This document shows, in pieces, positions 9,224 through 17,393 of a stretch of 64,000 nucleotides of DNA. Position 1 is the stretch's first letter. Each line of letters begins with the position of its first letter. The notes beneath the pieces are model-generated. The model ran no database searches. It was not told where the DNA came from and saw only the letters and a list, made by a program, of their open reading frames with translations. The stretch is from Gammaproteobacteria bacterium UBA7310 (GTDB taxonomy: Bacteria; Pseudomonadota; Gammaproteobacteria; Pseudomonadales; Ketobacteraceae): NCBI GenBank assembly GCA_002471665.1, contig DKQK01000025.1, positions 129,522 through 193,521 of the forward strand. Reading direction: 5' to 3'. The translations under genes and the position numbers were made by a program.

Positions 9224-10252
9224 CTATTCTCCTGACTGTTCTGAAAAGTGTTGGATGGACCGTCTTACCGACAGGTATCGAGGCTCCTCCACAAGTGAAT
9301 CCCACTCCACTGCCTTGCGGGCACGCATGGCTGCCAAACGTTGCTGATCGGCCCGGTAGCCTGCATGGGCAAGCCAGTCCAGCACTTCATCCGCCGCGTC
9401 CGGTTGATTGCAGACCAGCACCATGTCGCAGCCTGCCTGCAACGCGGCCTGTGCACGCTGCGCAAAACCACCGGCCACCGCAGCCCCTTCCATCGTGAGA
9501 TCATCACTGAAAATAACACCGTCAAACTGCAGTTGTTGCCGTAAGACGGACTGTAACCAAAATGCCGAGAACCCGGCCGGGTGCGCATCAACATTGGTAT
9601 AGACCACATGGGCCGGCATCACCGCATCCAGCACAGAGGCCAAGGCTTTGAAGGGTTGCATATCAGAATTGCCGATGTCATCCAGCGCCCGCTCATCCAC
9701 AGGCATCGCCACATGGGAATCCGCCTCCGCCCAGCCGTGGCCGGGGAAGTGTTTCCCCGTAGCGGCCATACCAGCCTCGTGCATGCCCTCGATATACGCG
9801 CCTGCCAATTGCGTTACCACCTGTGGCTCATGATGCAGGGAACGATCACCAATAACGTTGCTGCGCCCCACTTCCACATCCAGCACCGGCGCAAAGGAAA
9901 TATCCAGCCCCAGGGCCAACATCTCCGATGCCATCAACCAGCCCCAATCCCGGGCCTGGTGCAGCGCGGCCTCGACATCCCGTTCAAAACGCTGCCCCAG
10001 TTCAGCCAAAGGCGGCAACCGGGTAACCCCCTGCCGGATTCGCTGCACCCGACCGCCTTCCTGGTCTATCGCCAGAATCAATTCCGGCCGCTGCTCACGC
10101 ACCGCCGCCAGTAACGCTCGCACCTGCGCCACCGATTCAATATTACGGGAAAAAAGAATCACCCCACCGGTGGCAGGATGTTGCAGTCGACGGATGTCCG
10201 CTCTGGAAAGTTCCGTGCCTTCCAGGTCCAACATGAGTGGCCCCATCACCAT
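9224..10252 (-). CDS. nagZ: Beta-N-acetylhexosaminidase NagZ
   Basis: A 342-residue cytosolic family 3 glycosidase that removes GlcNAc from anhydro-muropeptides during peptidoglycan recycling. The substrate-binding IDQEGGRVQRIR (near residue 62), the His/Asp loop KHFPGHGWAEADSH that acts as general acid, and the nucleophile in FSDDLTMEGA are all present. Length agrees with the family (about 340). The ATG at 10252 is preceded by CAGGAG at a long spacing; the second Met, two codons on, is an alternative. The stop codon is 2 bases before the mscS start. It lies 50 bases after the L,D-transpeptidase gene, another cell-wall enzyme, in the same run. Confidence 0.95.
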   Translation of the reverse strand: MVMGPLMLDLEGTELSRADIRRLQHPATGGVILFSRNIESVAQVRALLAAVREQRPELILAIDQEGGRVQRIRQGVTRLPPLAELGQRFERDVEAALHQARDWGWLMASEMLALGLDISFAPVLDVEVGRSNVIGDRSLHHEPQVVTQLAGAYIEGMHEAGMAATGKHFPGHGWAEADSHVAMPVDERALDDIGNSDMQPFKALASVLDAVMPAHVVYTNVDAHPAGFSAFWLQSVLRQQLQFDGVIFSDDLTMEGAAVAGGFAQRAQAALQAGCDMVLVCNQPDAADEVLDWLAHAGYRADQQRLAAMRARKAVEWDSLVEEPRYLSVRRSIQHFSEQSGE

Positions 10253-10302
10253 AGCGCTTGTTCACTCCTGAGATTGTGTTTCCCGGCCTTTTTATCGTGA
10301 TA

Positions 10303-10788
10303 TTAAGGCAGAATGGTTACTCGGGTACCGGAACCGACACAATCAAACAATGCCATCACATCCTGATTGCGCATTCGAATGCAGCCGTGAGAGAGGGGCA
10401 CACCCATGGGCTCGGTATCCGGCGTGCCATGAATATAAATGTATCTGCGCTGGGAATCCACGTCACCCCCGCGATTAATGCCCTTTTCCTCGCCGCAAAG
10501 CCACAGGATGCGGGTCAGAATCCAGTCTCGATCGGGATGGCGCGCCGCCAGCTCCGCTGAATGAATTTCCCCGGTCTGGCGGCGACCGACAAACACGGCC
10601 CCCATGGGTGCACCGGCGCCGATGCAGGCGCGAATCCGGTGCTTGCCCAAAGGCGTCTGGTTGGAACCGGACTGATTTCCAGCGCCGTTTTTGGCGGTGG
10701 AAACCGGCCATTGCCTGATACAGGCGCCCCCCTGCCACACCGCCAGCGTTTGCTCGCTGATGGAGATCCGGATCTCAGGTGCCATCAT
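10303..10788 (-). CDS. L,D-transpeptidase (YkuD domain) protein
   Basis: A 161-residue YkuD-domain protein. The catalytic signature is IHGTPDTEP followed by LSHGCIRMRNQDV, with the nucleophilic Cys in SHGCIRM and the paired His. By family this cross-links peptidoglycan stem peptides or attaches proteins to the wall. The start is uncertain: tandem ATG codons at 10788 and 10785 overlap the psrA stop and suit translational coupling, but give no signal peptide. In-frame starts at 10809 or 10896 exist; the longest adds a weakly hydrophobic segment (WILLSAISPALW) that could be an export signal but would overlap psrA by 122 bases. Without export the wall cannot be the substrate, so start mapping matters. 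Confidence 0.82.
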   Translation of the reverse strand: MMAPEIRISISEQTLAVWQGGACIRQWPVSTAKNGAGNQSGSNQTPLGKHRIRACIGAGAPMGAVFVGRRQTGEIHSAELAARHPDRDWILTRILWLCGEEKGINRGGDVDSQRRYIYIHGTPDTEPMGVPLSHGCIRMRNQDVMALFDCVGSGTRVTILP

Positions 10789-11440
10789 GACCGACTGCAG
10801 CAGCGACATCGTGGGATGCGTTGCGCAGCCCGGCCGCCATAAAGCTGGTGAGATTGCTGACAATAAAATCCACCGAACCACGATGACCGGTGTCATTCAC
10901 CGCCATGGCCCGCAGGGCATCAAAGTTGGACATGGTGAAAATAGCCGTACCGAGGGCAAAGTGTGTATGCCAGAACAACTCCTGATCGGTCGCACCCGGC
11001 AAGGCGGGTTTCAGCAAACGCGCATAGCGCTGGAACGCCTCACCATAACGATCGGCGATGAAGTTACGCACATGGGCCTGGGACTGGGTATACGCCAGAC
11101 CCAGCAGGCGCATGAATGCCGTGGCCCGATTGGTATTGCGCCCATGCACATCGTAAATGGAGCTGGACAGCACCTTGAGTAAGGATTCCACGTTAATCGA
11201 CTCCGGATTCTGCTCCAACACGCCAAGGCGCTGATCGATTTCTGCCACCAGGGGTTCCAGAAAGCGCTCGAATACCGCCTGTATCAGGGCTTTTTTTGAG
11301 CCGAAGTGATAATTCACCGCTGCCAGATTAACGCCGGCGGTACTGGTGATGGTACGCAGGGAGGTTTCAGCGAATCCACGTTCTGCAAACAACGCCTCCG
11401 CTGCATCCAGAATTCGCTCTACCGTTTCTTTTTGTGCCAT
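10775..11440 (-). CDS. psrA: TetR-family regulator PsrA
   Basis: A 221-residue repressor/activator. The N-terminal helix-turn-helix ETSLRTITSTAGVNLAAVNY is nearly identical to Pseudomonas PsrA, with ILDAAEALFAERGFAETSLR before it and HFGSKKALIQAVFERFL after it; the variable C-terminal half binds ligand. In Pseudomonas PsrA senses long-chain fatty acids, controls beta-oxidation genes and rpoS, and represses itself. Two matching operators lie 47-73 bases upstream (separate entry), supporting autoregulation here. The position a short distance from lexA repeats the Pseudomonas gene order. CAGGAACC lies before the ATG. The stop overlaps the tandem start codons of the L,D-transpeptidase. Confidence 0.92.
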   Translation of the reverse strand: MAQKETVERILDAAEALFAERGFAETSLRTITSTAGVNLAAVNYHFGSKKALIQAVFERFLEPLVAEIDQRLGVLEQNPESINVESLLKVLSSSIYDVHGRNTNRATAFMRLLGLAYTQSQAHVRNFIADRYGEAFQRYARLLKPALPGATDQELFWHTHFALGTAIFTMSNFDALRAMAVNDTGHRGSVDFIVSNLTSFMAAGLRNASHDVAAAVGHDGT

Positions 11441-11486
11441 AAATGAGGGTTCCTGACAGGGAGCCGATCACTGCATCGGTTCACCG

Positions 11487-11513
11487 TAAACAATCGTTTG
11501 AAACTTACGTTTG
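11487..11513 (-). promoter_or_regulatory. Twin PsrA-type operators upstream of psrA
   Basis: Two head-to-tail matches to the published PsrA half-site pattern (G/C)AAAC-N2-4-GTTT(G/C): TAAAC-AATC-GTTTG at 11487-11500 and GAAAC-TTAC-GTTTG at 11500-11513, sharing one base. The second fits the consensus fully; the first differs at one outer base. They sit 47-73 bases before the psrA start codon, where binding would block its promoter. Autorepression is established for Pseudomonas PsrA; here it is inferred. Confidence 0.75.
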
Positions 11514-11542
11514 CCAGCGCCCCCTGTCAAGAATCGGATACA

Positions 11543-12772
11543 TCAAAAATAGCGGATCAGCTCTATCTGAATAAGATCGTTACGGCTGGTTTGTGCCAGT
11601 TTATACAGTGGATCAAACGATCCGGTGGCCAGATCCGCCAAGGTGGGTGGTGGATCACTGTGGAAAAACAGGGCATCCACATTGATGGTCCAAACGTCAC
11701 CCAGACGGCGGCTGGCCTCGATACTGAGTACCCGTTCGCTGGTTTTGTGATCATAAATGACGCCACCCAACACTTCCGTTGAGGCCACGTCGTTCCTTGC
11801 CCAGCGCAACCCCAAAGCAATGTCATTTTCCAGATAATAGGAATCAGGACTGTCCTCCCCCCGCTCGTCGTAATTGTATTCAGAGACAATACCCAGATCC
11901 GATACCCCGCCAAACAGGCCTTCCAGGGTGTACTCAAACCCAAACACGCTGGCGAAATACCGGCCCCCGGCCATCCCGCTGCGGCTCAATGCCTCCATTT
12001 TCAGCAACCAGGCATCGTAGTTGTACTGCACCTCCAGCCCAAACTGGTCAATCACCCGATAATAAGGCACCAGCTCCCCGGCGGCATCCACCCGCCTGAA
12101 CTCCGGATCCCGTGCAGTACCACCGAAATAGGAAAAAGCCAGTTCCCAGGCTTCGATGGACATGGCCCAACGGGCGGCAAAATCCAGGCGCTTGTGCTCT
12201 GCCCCGGATTCATAATCCGCCTCCTCATTGGAGATCACCAACGGCCCCCGCGGCCAACCATTCTCCCCGGGGAAGGTGCGCTCACGGAATCCGGCCAGGG
12301 CGTAGAGATCCAGAATCCCCCAATCAGACACCAATGACAGGTTGATCATGGGCTGACCCAGTTTGGCTTCACCGTCGGTACGCTCCACCAGATCAGACTG
12401 GTTAACGATGTCCACCAGATGCTGAAATTCCGTCACGCCCCAGAATACCGTACGTACGCCACTGCGCAGCTCCCAGCCATCGCCCACATGAATCCAGGCA
12501 AAATCCTGAATATCGCCGTGAGTACGCTCATCATCGGCTTCCGACCAGCGATAGAAGACGTCCAATTCAAACAGATCATTGCCGTCGTTCCAGTCGTGAA
12601 AATATTCCGCGCGGACGCTAGCGGATACTGCATCATCACCCACGCCATAGGGTGGATCCTGGGGCAGGTAGCGGTATTCACCCCCTACTTCAACATCCCA
12701 CTCTCCTCCCACGGCAGGCGCCCCCGACATCACGCTGATCAGCAATACCGAAAGTTTGCATGCGAACCTCAT
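11543..12772 (-). CDS. Outer-membrane beta-barrel protein of unknown substrate
   Basis: A 409-residue exported protein with a signal peptide (residues 1-22, ending near APAVGG). The mature part is rich in alternating aromatic/polar strands (VEVGGEYRYLP, LFELDVFYRWSE, LEVQYNYDAWLLKMEAL) and ends in a Phe after LIQIELIRYF, the usual C-terminal signature for outer-membrane assembly. No family could be named with certainty; it is not a classical OmpC-type porin. GGGAGTGAGTAG precedes the ATG. It lies upstream of psrA operators but transcribes toward them from its own promoter; no other gene is in its unit. Confidence 0.72.
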   Translation of the reverse strand: MRFACKLSVLLISVMSGAPAVGGEWDVEVGGEYRYLPQDPPYGVGDDAVSASVRAEYFHDWNDGNDLFELDVFYRWSEADDERTHGDIQDFAWIHVGDGWELRSGVRTVFWGVTEFQHLVDIVNQSDLVERTDGEAKLGQPMINLSLVSDWGILDLYALAGFRERTFPGENGWPRGPLVISNEEADYESGAEHKRLDFAARWAMSIEAWELAFSYFGGTARDPEFRRVDAAGELVPYYRVIDQFGLEVQYNYDAWLLKMEALSRSGMAGGRYFASVFGFEYTLEGLFGGVSDLGIVSEYNYDERGEDSPDSYYLENDIALGLRWARNDVASTEVLGGVIYDHKTSERVLSIEASRRLGDVWTINVDALFFHSDPPPTLADLATGSFDPLYKLAQTSRNDLIQIELIRYF

Positions 12773-13102
12773 CTACTCACTCCCAACTCAACAAAAAGTC
12801 ATTTTGTGACGAAGCGTCACGATATCGTTTTTTCATCGGCTACGTCAACCGGCCAGGCTAGCCCCAGGCGGGTTAGATTTTTATGCACCTTCAACCATAG
12901 CCGTTATTGCAGCCGTCTATAAAAATAGCAGCAGATTCCCATTGGTGATTGCTAAGGCGCTGTTTTTGATTGGTATCTGCAACGCAGCCCTCGATGCCCC
13001 GGGCAACCTGACCGGCATCCGCCCTAAGCATTTTCGTGTCGAACCGGCAGTGTGCGCCATACTAGCCACAAAGAGTGCAAGCTGGCTGAACAGGAGGCCA
13101 TT
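12773..13102. other. Divergent intergenic region with a perfect inverted repeat
   Basis: This 330-base gap separates the barrel protein gene (minus) from a small acidic protein gene (plus). The clearest element is GTGACG-AAG-CGTCAC at 12806-12820, followed on the plus strand by GATATCGTTTTTTC. Lying only 35-50 bases before the barrel protein start, it could be an operator or a leader hairpin. The T-run would also suit a plus-strand terminator, but no plus-strand gene ends here. The rest holds nothing I can name. Confidence 0.45.
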
Positions 13103-13432
13103 ATGTTGTTGCGAATTCAACCTGAAGTGGGCACATGGTATGAAAATACCGAACAGGAAACCCTGTTTGAGGTGGTGACTCTGGATGAAGAAGAAGGCAC
13201 GCTGGCGATTCAGTACTTTGATGGTGAACTGGAAGAAATGGACATTGAAACCTTCTGGCAGCTGAGACTGCGCACCGTGGATCAGCCGGAAGACTGGAGT
13301 GGCCCCTATGAGGTGGACCAGGAAGACCGTGACGATCATGACTACAGTCAGCTGGCTGCCGTCGAGTCCGACCAGTACTTGCCCTTCGACGATTTTGAGA
13401 GCAAAGGCGTTCGCATCTACGACGATTACTAG
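13103..13432 (+). CDS. Small acidic conserved protein (DUF6763-like)
   Basis: A 109-residue cytoplasmic protein, strongly acidic. The opening RIQPEVGTWYENTEQETLFEVV, read in two parts, then EEGTLAIQYFDGELEEMDIE, suggests a small beta domain of the Tudor/SH3-like kind found in a conserved gammaproteobacterial family; the family label is from memory. The C-terminal third is very Asp/Glu-rich (DQEDRDDHDYS, then PFDDFES). The ATG at 13103 follows a perfect AGGAGG at 5-base spacing; an upstream in-frame start lacks such a site. It sits just upstream of lexA on the same strand, but the LexA boxes in the 185-base gap give lexA its own promoter. Function unknown. Confidence 0.75.
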   Translation: MLLRIQPEVGTWYENTEQETLFEVVTLDEEEGTLAIQYFDGELEEMDIETFWQLRLRTVDQPEDWSGPYEVDQEDRDDHDYSQLAAVESDQYLPFDDFESKGVRIYDDY

Positions 13433-13559
13433 GGCGGCTGACAGCAAGCGTCCTTCACCTTCACTCCACCTCGACCCACCTCGCCGACCGGAGCCGCAAG
13501 GCTCCCTCTTCTCAACCTGCTTGTTTTAACGGGTTTTTCTGTTTCAATTTTCAACTATG

Positions 13560-13594
13560 CTGTATATAATCACAGCACCTGTATAAAATAACAG
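13560..13594 (+). promoter_or_regulatory. lexA promoter with two LexA boxes
   Basis: Two 16-base matches to the gamma-proteobacterial LexA box CTGT-N8-ACAG lie 3 bases apart: CTGTATATAATCACAG (13560-13575) and CTGTATAAAATAACAG (13579-13594). The first encloses a perfect -10 hexamer TATAAT (13565-13570), so repressor binding would occlude RNA polymerase. Tandem boxes before lexA are also known in E. coli and indicate autoregulation. The start codon is 24 bases past the second box. Confidence 0.92.
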
Positions 13595-13617
13595 TACGCA
13601 ACCTGACGAGCAACACC

Positions 13618-14229
13618 ATGGAAAAGCTGACCAAGCGCCAATCTGAAATTCTCGCCCTGATCAAAACCTATATCGAAGAAAGCGGCATGCCCCCTACCCG
13701 CATGGAAATTGCCGGCACATTCGGTTTTCGTTCCCCCAATGCCGCTGAAGAGCATCTGCGCACGCTGGCCCGTAAGGGGTACATAGAAATGCTTCCCGGT
13801 GCATCCCGCGGTATTCGTTTGATCGGCCAGGATGACGACCCAGAACCCGGCTTACCGATCATCGGTCAGGTGGCCGCAGGGCAACCGGTTCTAGCCCAGG
13901 AAAATGTGCTGGGGCACTGCGACGTGAACCCGGATTTTTTCAAACCGCGGGCAGATTATTTCCTTCGGGTTAAAGGGCTGAGCATGATGGATGCCGGTAT
14001 TCTGGAAGGTGATTTGCTGGCGGTTCACAAAACGGCGGATGCGCAGCGCGGCCAGGTGGTGGTTGCCCGTATCGGGGATGAAGTCACTGTCAAGCGATTC
14101 GATCGAAAGCGCAATAAAATCATTCTGTTACCTGAGAATCAGGATTTCGAACCCATTGAGGTGGACAGTCGTAGTGATGATTTTGCGATTGAGGGCTTAG
14201 CAGTGGGTGTGATTAGAGACGGGATCTGA
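13618..14229 (+). CDS. lexA: SOS repressor LexA
   Basis: A 203-residue repressor and self-cleaving protease. The N-terminal winged helix TKRQSEILALIKTYIEESG leads to PPTRMEIAGTFGFRSPNAAEEHL. The cleavage site is the Ala-Gly in GQVAAGQPVLA. The catalytic dyad is Ser in VKGLSMMDAGI and Lys in DEVTVKRFD. Length is standard (about 202). RecA-stimulated cleavage would derepress genes with LexA boxes; in this window these are lexA itself, imuA and dnaE2. In Pseudomonas sulA follows lexA; here the next gene is on the opposite strand and no sulA is present. Confidence 0.97.
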   Translation: MEKLTKRQSEILALIKTYIEESGMPPTRMEIAGTFGFRSPNAAEEHLRTLARKGYIEMLPGASRGIRLIGQDDDPEPGLPIIGQVAAGQPVLAQENVLGHCDVNPDFFKPRADYFLRVKGLSMMDAGILEGDLLAVHKTADAQRGQVVVARIGDEVTVKRFDRKRNKIILLPENQDFEPIEVDSRSDDFAIEGLAVGVIRDGI

Positions 14230-14236
14230 TCCGGGT

Positions 14237-14512
14237 TTAATGTAAAACACCGGATACGTCTTCGAATTCATCGGCGGCTGAAGAGGAATCCGTATGTTCT
14301 TCATGAGCTTCCAACACATGTCCATATACTTCACCCACCGCCTGCACACCCGCACTCACCATTGCCTTGCCGATATCCAGGGAATATTCAGACAGCAACA
14401 CGCGAACCTCATCGGAAAACTTGATTTCCACCAAGGGTGAACCCACGCCGTCGGCACGACGTAAAACAATTTCACCTGAATCAAGTTCAACAATTTCTAA
14501 AAGAGAGGACAT
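14237..14512 (-). CDS. Conserved small protein next to lexA (PA3009-like)
   Basis: A 91-residue cytoplasmic protein beginning LLEIVELDSGEIVLRRADG and SPLVEIKFSDEVRVLLSEY, then an amphipathic helical part IGKAMVSAGVQAVGEVYGHV and a polar acidic tail. It matches, from memory, the small uncharacterised protein found between sulA and topA in Pseudomonas. It converges on lexA with a 7-base gap. Function unknown; no DNA-binding or catalytic motif is seen. Confidence 0.7.
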   Translation of the reverse strand: MSSLLEIVELDSGEIVLRRADGVGSPLVEIKFSDEVRVLLSEYSLDIGKAMVSAGVQAVGEVYGHVLEAHEEHTDSSSAADEFEDVSGVLH

Positions 14513-14678
14513 TCATTAAACCTTTAGCGTGGAAGTGTTTGAAGCAAATGAAAAAAACACTGCTTTTAGCAAATTACTCGGTAAAAAACAGCGAAAAATG
14601 CTATCCAATGGCGAGTGATACTAACATGTGTGACATTACCGCCACAAATAAATCACCCCGGCACTTGATATATAATTA

Positions 14679-15194
14679 CTACCATTCAGACAGCAATTGC
14701 CTGATTTCTTCTATCAGGCTGGAAAGATTCTCATACCAATCATGCAGTTGCGTGAACTCATCCGTTTCACTCACTACACGAACTTCTATGGCATTTAAAT
14801 TCATCGTTTCCTTGGCCTGAGTGGTGGCATCGGGATCCACGGCATTGATGCGCTCCCACATCTTCATCATGGCCTGCAACCAGCTTCCAGATGTGGACTC
14901 AAGTTCATATACCCGCTCCAGCTCTGTAACGACTTTGCCATTGGCACGGGCCTGCAGCAGCAGTTCCTGCAGCGATTGTGTCGCTACGTAGGATTCATCA
15001 TAGGTATTGGCCACTTCCCAGATAAACGCGCGGTAGGCACCCACCAGATGGAACAAGCAGGACTGTCGATGCGCCATCAACAACGCTTTGCGATTCAATA
15101 TGGACTCATCATTTTCTGTATTTTCAATGGCTTCCAGATAAAAGCGCGCAAAATACCGTTTTTGATTTGATTGACTAAGCTTATGTTTGGCCAT
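14679..15194 (-). CDS. DUF6586-like conserved protein
   Basis: A 171-residue all-helical soluble protein. SQSNQKRYFARFYLEAIE near the start, HRQSCLFHLVGAYRAFIWEV in the middle and LIEEIRQLLSEW at the end fit a family usually encoded near lexA and topA in pseudomonads; the DUF number is from memory. Many helical heptad-like positions suggest a helical bundle. Function unknown. It is on the same strand as the 91-residue protein, 166 bases upstream, and divergent from the chemoreceptor gene. Confidence 0.7.
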   Translation of the reverse strand: MAKHKLSQSNQKRYFARFYLEAIENTENDESILNRKALLMAHRQSCLFHLVGAYRAFIWEVANTYDESYVATQSLQELLLQARANGKVVTELERVYELESTSGSWLQAMMKMWERINAVDPDATTQAKETMNLNAIEVRVVSETDEFTQLHDWYENLSSLIEEIRQLLSEW

Positions 15195-15341
15195 GGAAAC
15201 TGCTGACTCCTGTTAACTGGGCATATTTTACTAAGGAGCGAGGTAAACCACTAGCGGGATAAACCCCATTCTTTAACTATACTTGCTATAAAACGGGCAC
15301 ATCTTCTTAGTGTGCTGATTTAATAGCAGTTTTGAAGTTTT

Positions 15342-17375
15342 GTGGATAACAAGATAATGAAAATACTGTGGCTGGCCACCTTCATCATGAACCGGTTGAC
15401 CTACAACTATAAGTTCATGTTAATCAGCATTCTCTTTATTTGCCCCATATTGTTACTCAGTACCCAGCTGTGGAATCAGATGGAAAGGGATCTGCAGATC
15501 ACCGCCACTGAAGTCAAAGGGGTCAATGCGATCAATGAGTTGAACACACTCTCCGCAAAAGCAGCGGAACTGCGCGATGTCATGATGGCTTACAATTATG
15601 ACCGCTCGGAACAAACCGCAAGCAAGATCTATCGATTGCGCAATGAGACCACTCAACTGTTGGATGTTTTCACCCAGCGTTATCAGGGCTCAAACCTGAT
15701 CAAGCCCACCTTCCTGGAACGTCTGGCACAGGCAAAAAAACAAGCATTCAATGAGGATCTCGGTGCCCAGATTATGCTACGGGAGTACATGACCTCCTAC
15801 GGCAGCCTGGTGAATGAAATTGACGCCATCGTATTTGAAATTGCAAAAGCCAGCGGCCTGGCCAACGACACCGATCCGAAGCTGGCAACCGAAATGGGAA
15901 TCTATTTTGAAACGGTTCGCCCCCTGCTGACCCAGCTGGGCAAACTGCGTGGTTATGGCAACAACACGCTCAACACCCCTTATCTGGACAGCGCCACCTT
16001 CACCGAGGTGGACGCCAGCTTTTTCAATACTCAAACCCTGTTTGGCGAATTTAAAGAAACCATAGAGAAAATCCGTTCACAGAATACTGAAAATCCACTC
16101 CTGTCTGAAGCGCCCTTATTTATCGATGCCGTCGACAAATTACTGTTCCAGTTCAACGATCAAGTGGTGGAAGCCATTTCTGAACGGCAAACCTGGCAAC
16201 AATACAATGCTATTGCCAGCAAGCTTATTGCTTCCAGTCAAGATATCGAGAATGGCATCTTAGAGCGCGCGCTTGATGTGGTTCAATCCCGACTGGATGA
16301 CAAGGAATTCAATCGCGTCATCATGCTCAGCAGCTTGCTGGCCTTACTGTGTGTCATAACCTATTTATACCTGGGGCTGTACGTCACACTGAGTAGCAGC
16401 ATAAAAAACATGGTAAGCAATACCCGCAAAGTTGCGGATGGCGACATGACTGTCGAGGTGGAGAATAGTACCCGGGATGAATTTGCAACCCTGATCGGCA
16501 ACTTCAACGGCATGGTGAAGCAAATGAATCAGCTCATCAAAGCCTCCAGGGAAAGCAGCGACACGGTCACCAGCCATGCCCAACACGTGAAAGCACTGGC
16601 CGACACCAACACCGATATCGTGCGCCTGCAGACAGAAGAAACCAGCAAAATAAGTCATGCCATGGAAGAAATGTCCGCTGCGGCTGAAGAAGTGGCACGG
16701 GAAACGGAATTTACCGCCGGCGCAGCTCAGGATGCCGATGAAAGTGCCAGAGAAGGCCAGCAACTGGTGGTCGATGCCGTTAAAAGCTTTCAATCTCTGA
16801 CGGGGAATATTCATGGTTCAATGCAGGTGGTAGAGCGCTTGGCCGAGCAAAGTAGAGGAGTAACGGATATCCTGTCGGTTATCAAAAGCATTGCCGAACA
16901 AACCAATCTACTGGCCCTCAATGCCGCCATCGAAGCGGCCCGAGCCGGTGAGCAAGGGCGCGGTTTCGCTGTGGTGGCCGACGAAGTGCGCTCTCTGGCA
17001 CAACGCAGCCATGAAGCCACCGTGGAAATCGATGATGTGCTAGGCAAAATCCAGTCCGGTGTTCAGGAGGCGGTCACATCCATGCAGGTTAGTGTGGATG
17101 TCACCGAACATTCCGTCAGTACCGCCAATAACCTCACTGAAAAACTGGAAGAGATACTGCATGGCGTAAGCGCCATCAACTCCAGAACACAATCCATCTC
17201 AGCAACGACACTGCAGCAGACTGAATCGGTGAATCACGTGCTGTCGAGCATCCAGGCCATCAACGCCAGAGCCAAGGAAGCCGCCTCCGCCACCGAGAAT
17301 TCCCAGCACTCCTCGGAAGAAATGCTGGTTTCACTGCATGAGTTGGTGGAAAAGTTGTCCCGTTTCAAGGTTTAG
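15342..17375 (+). CDS. Methyl-accepting chemotaxis protein
   Basis: A transmembrane chemoreceptor of up to 677 residues. Order: a cytoplasmic/TM1 segment (FMLISILFICPILLL, about 26-40), a long helical periplasmic sensor (about 45-325), TM2 (VIMLSSLLALLCVITYLYLG, 327-346), a HAMP domain (about 347-400), then the signalling coiled coil with the hairpin tip IAEQTNLLALNAAIEAARAG and EQGRGFAVVADEVRSLAQRS (about 514-555). The periplasmic part is a helical-bundle type with no Cache or PAS motif, so the ligand is unknown. No C-terminal CheR-docking pentapeptide is seen. The start is uncertain: GTG at 15342, ATG at 15357 or ATG at 15387; none has a good ribosome-binding site. Confidence 0.93.
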   Translation: MDNKIMKILWLATFIMNRLTYNYKFMLISILFICPILLLSTQLWNQMERDLQITATEVKGVNAINELNTLSAKAAELRDVMMAYNYDRSEQTASKIYRLRNETTQLLDVFTQRYQGSNLIKPTFLERLAQAKKQAFNEDLGAQIMLREYMTSYGSLVNEIDAIVFEIAKASGLANDTDPKLATEMGIYFETVRPLLTQLGKLRGYGNNTLNTPYLDSATFTEVDASFFNTQTLFGEFKETIEKIRSQNTENPLLSEAPLFIDAVDKLLFQFNDQVVEAISERQTWQQYNAIASKLIASSQDIENGILERALDVVQSRLDDKEFNRVIMLSSLLALLCVITYLYLGLYVTLSSSIKNMVSNTRKVADGDMTVEVENSTRDEFATLIGNFNGMVKQMNQLIKASRESSDTVTSHAQHVKALADTNTDIVRLQTEETSKISHAMEEMSAAAEEVARETEFTAGAAQDADESAREGQQLVVDAVKSFQSLTGNIHGSMQVVERLAEQSRGVTDILSVIKSIAEQTNLLALNAAIEAARAGEQGRGFAVVADEVRSLAQRSHEATVEIDDVLGKIQSGVQEAVTSMQVSVDVTEHSVSTANNLTEKLEEILHGVSAINSRTQSISATTLQQTESVNHVLSSIQAINARAKEAASATENSQHSSEEMLVSLHELVEKLSRFKV

Positions 17376-17393
17376 GATTAATCCATCCTGGGA

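Noticed and set aside
8112..9305. Longer start for the MscS-type channel
   Set aside because: It overlaps nagZ by 82 bases; the GTG at 9221 has an ideal CAGGAG and couples to the nagZ stop.
15341..15349. Perfect DnaA-box match TGTGGATAA at the chemoreceptor start
   Set aside because: A single 9-mer is expected by chance several times in 64 kb; no cluster around it.
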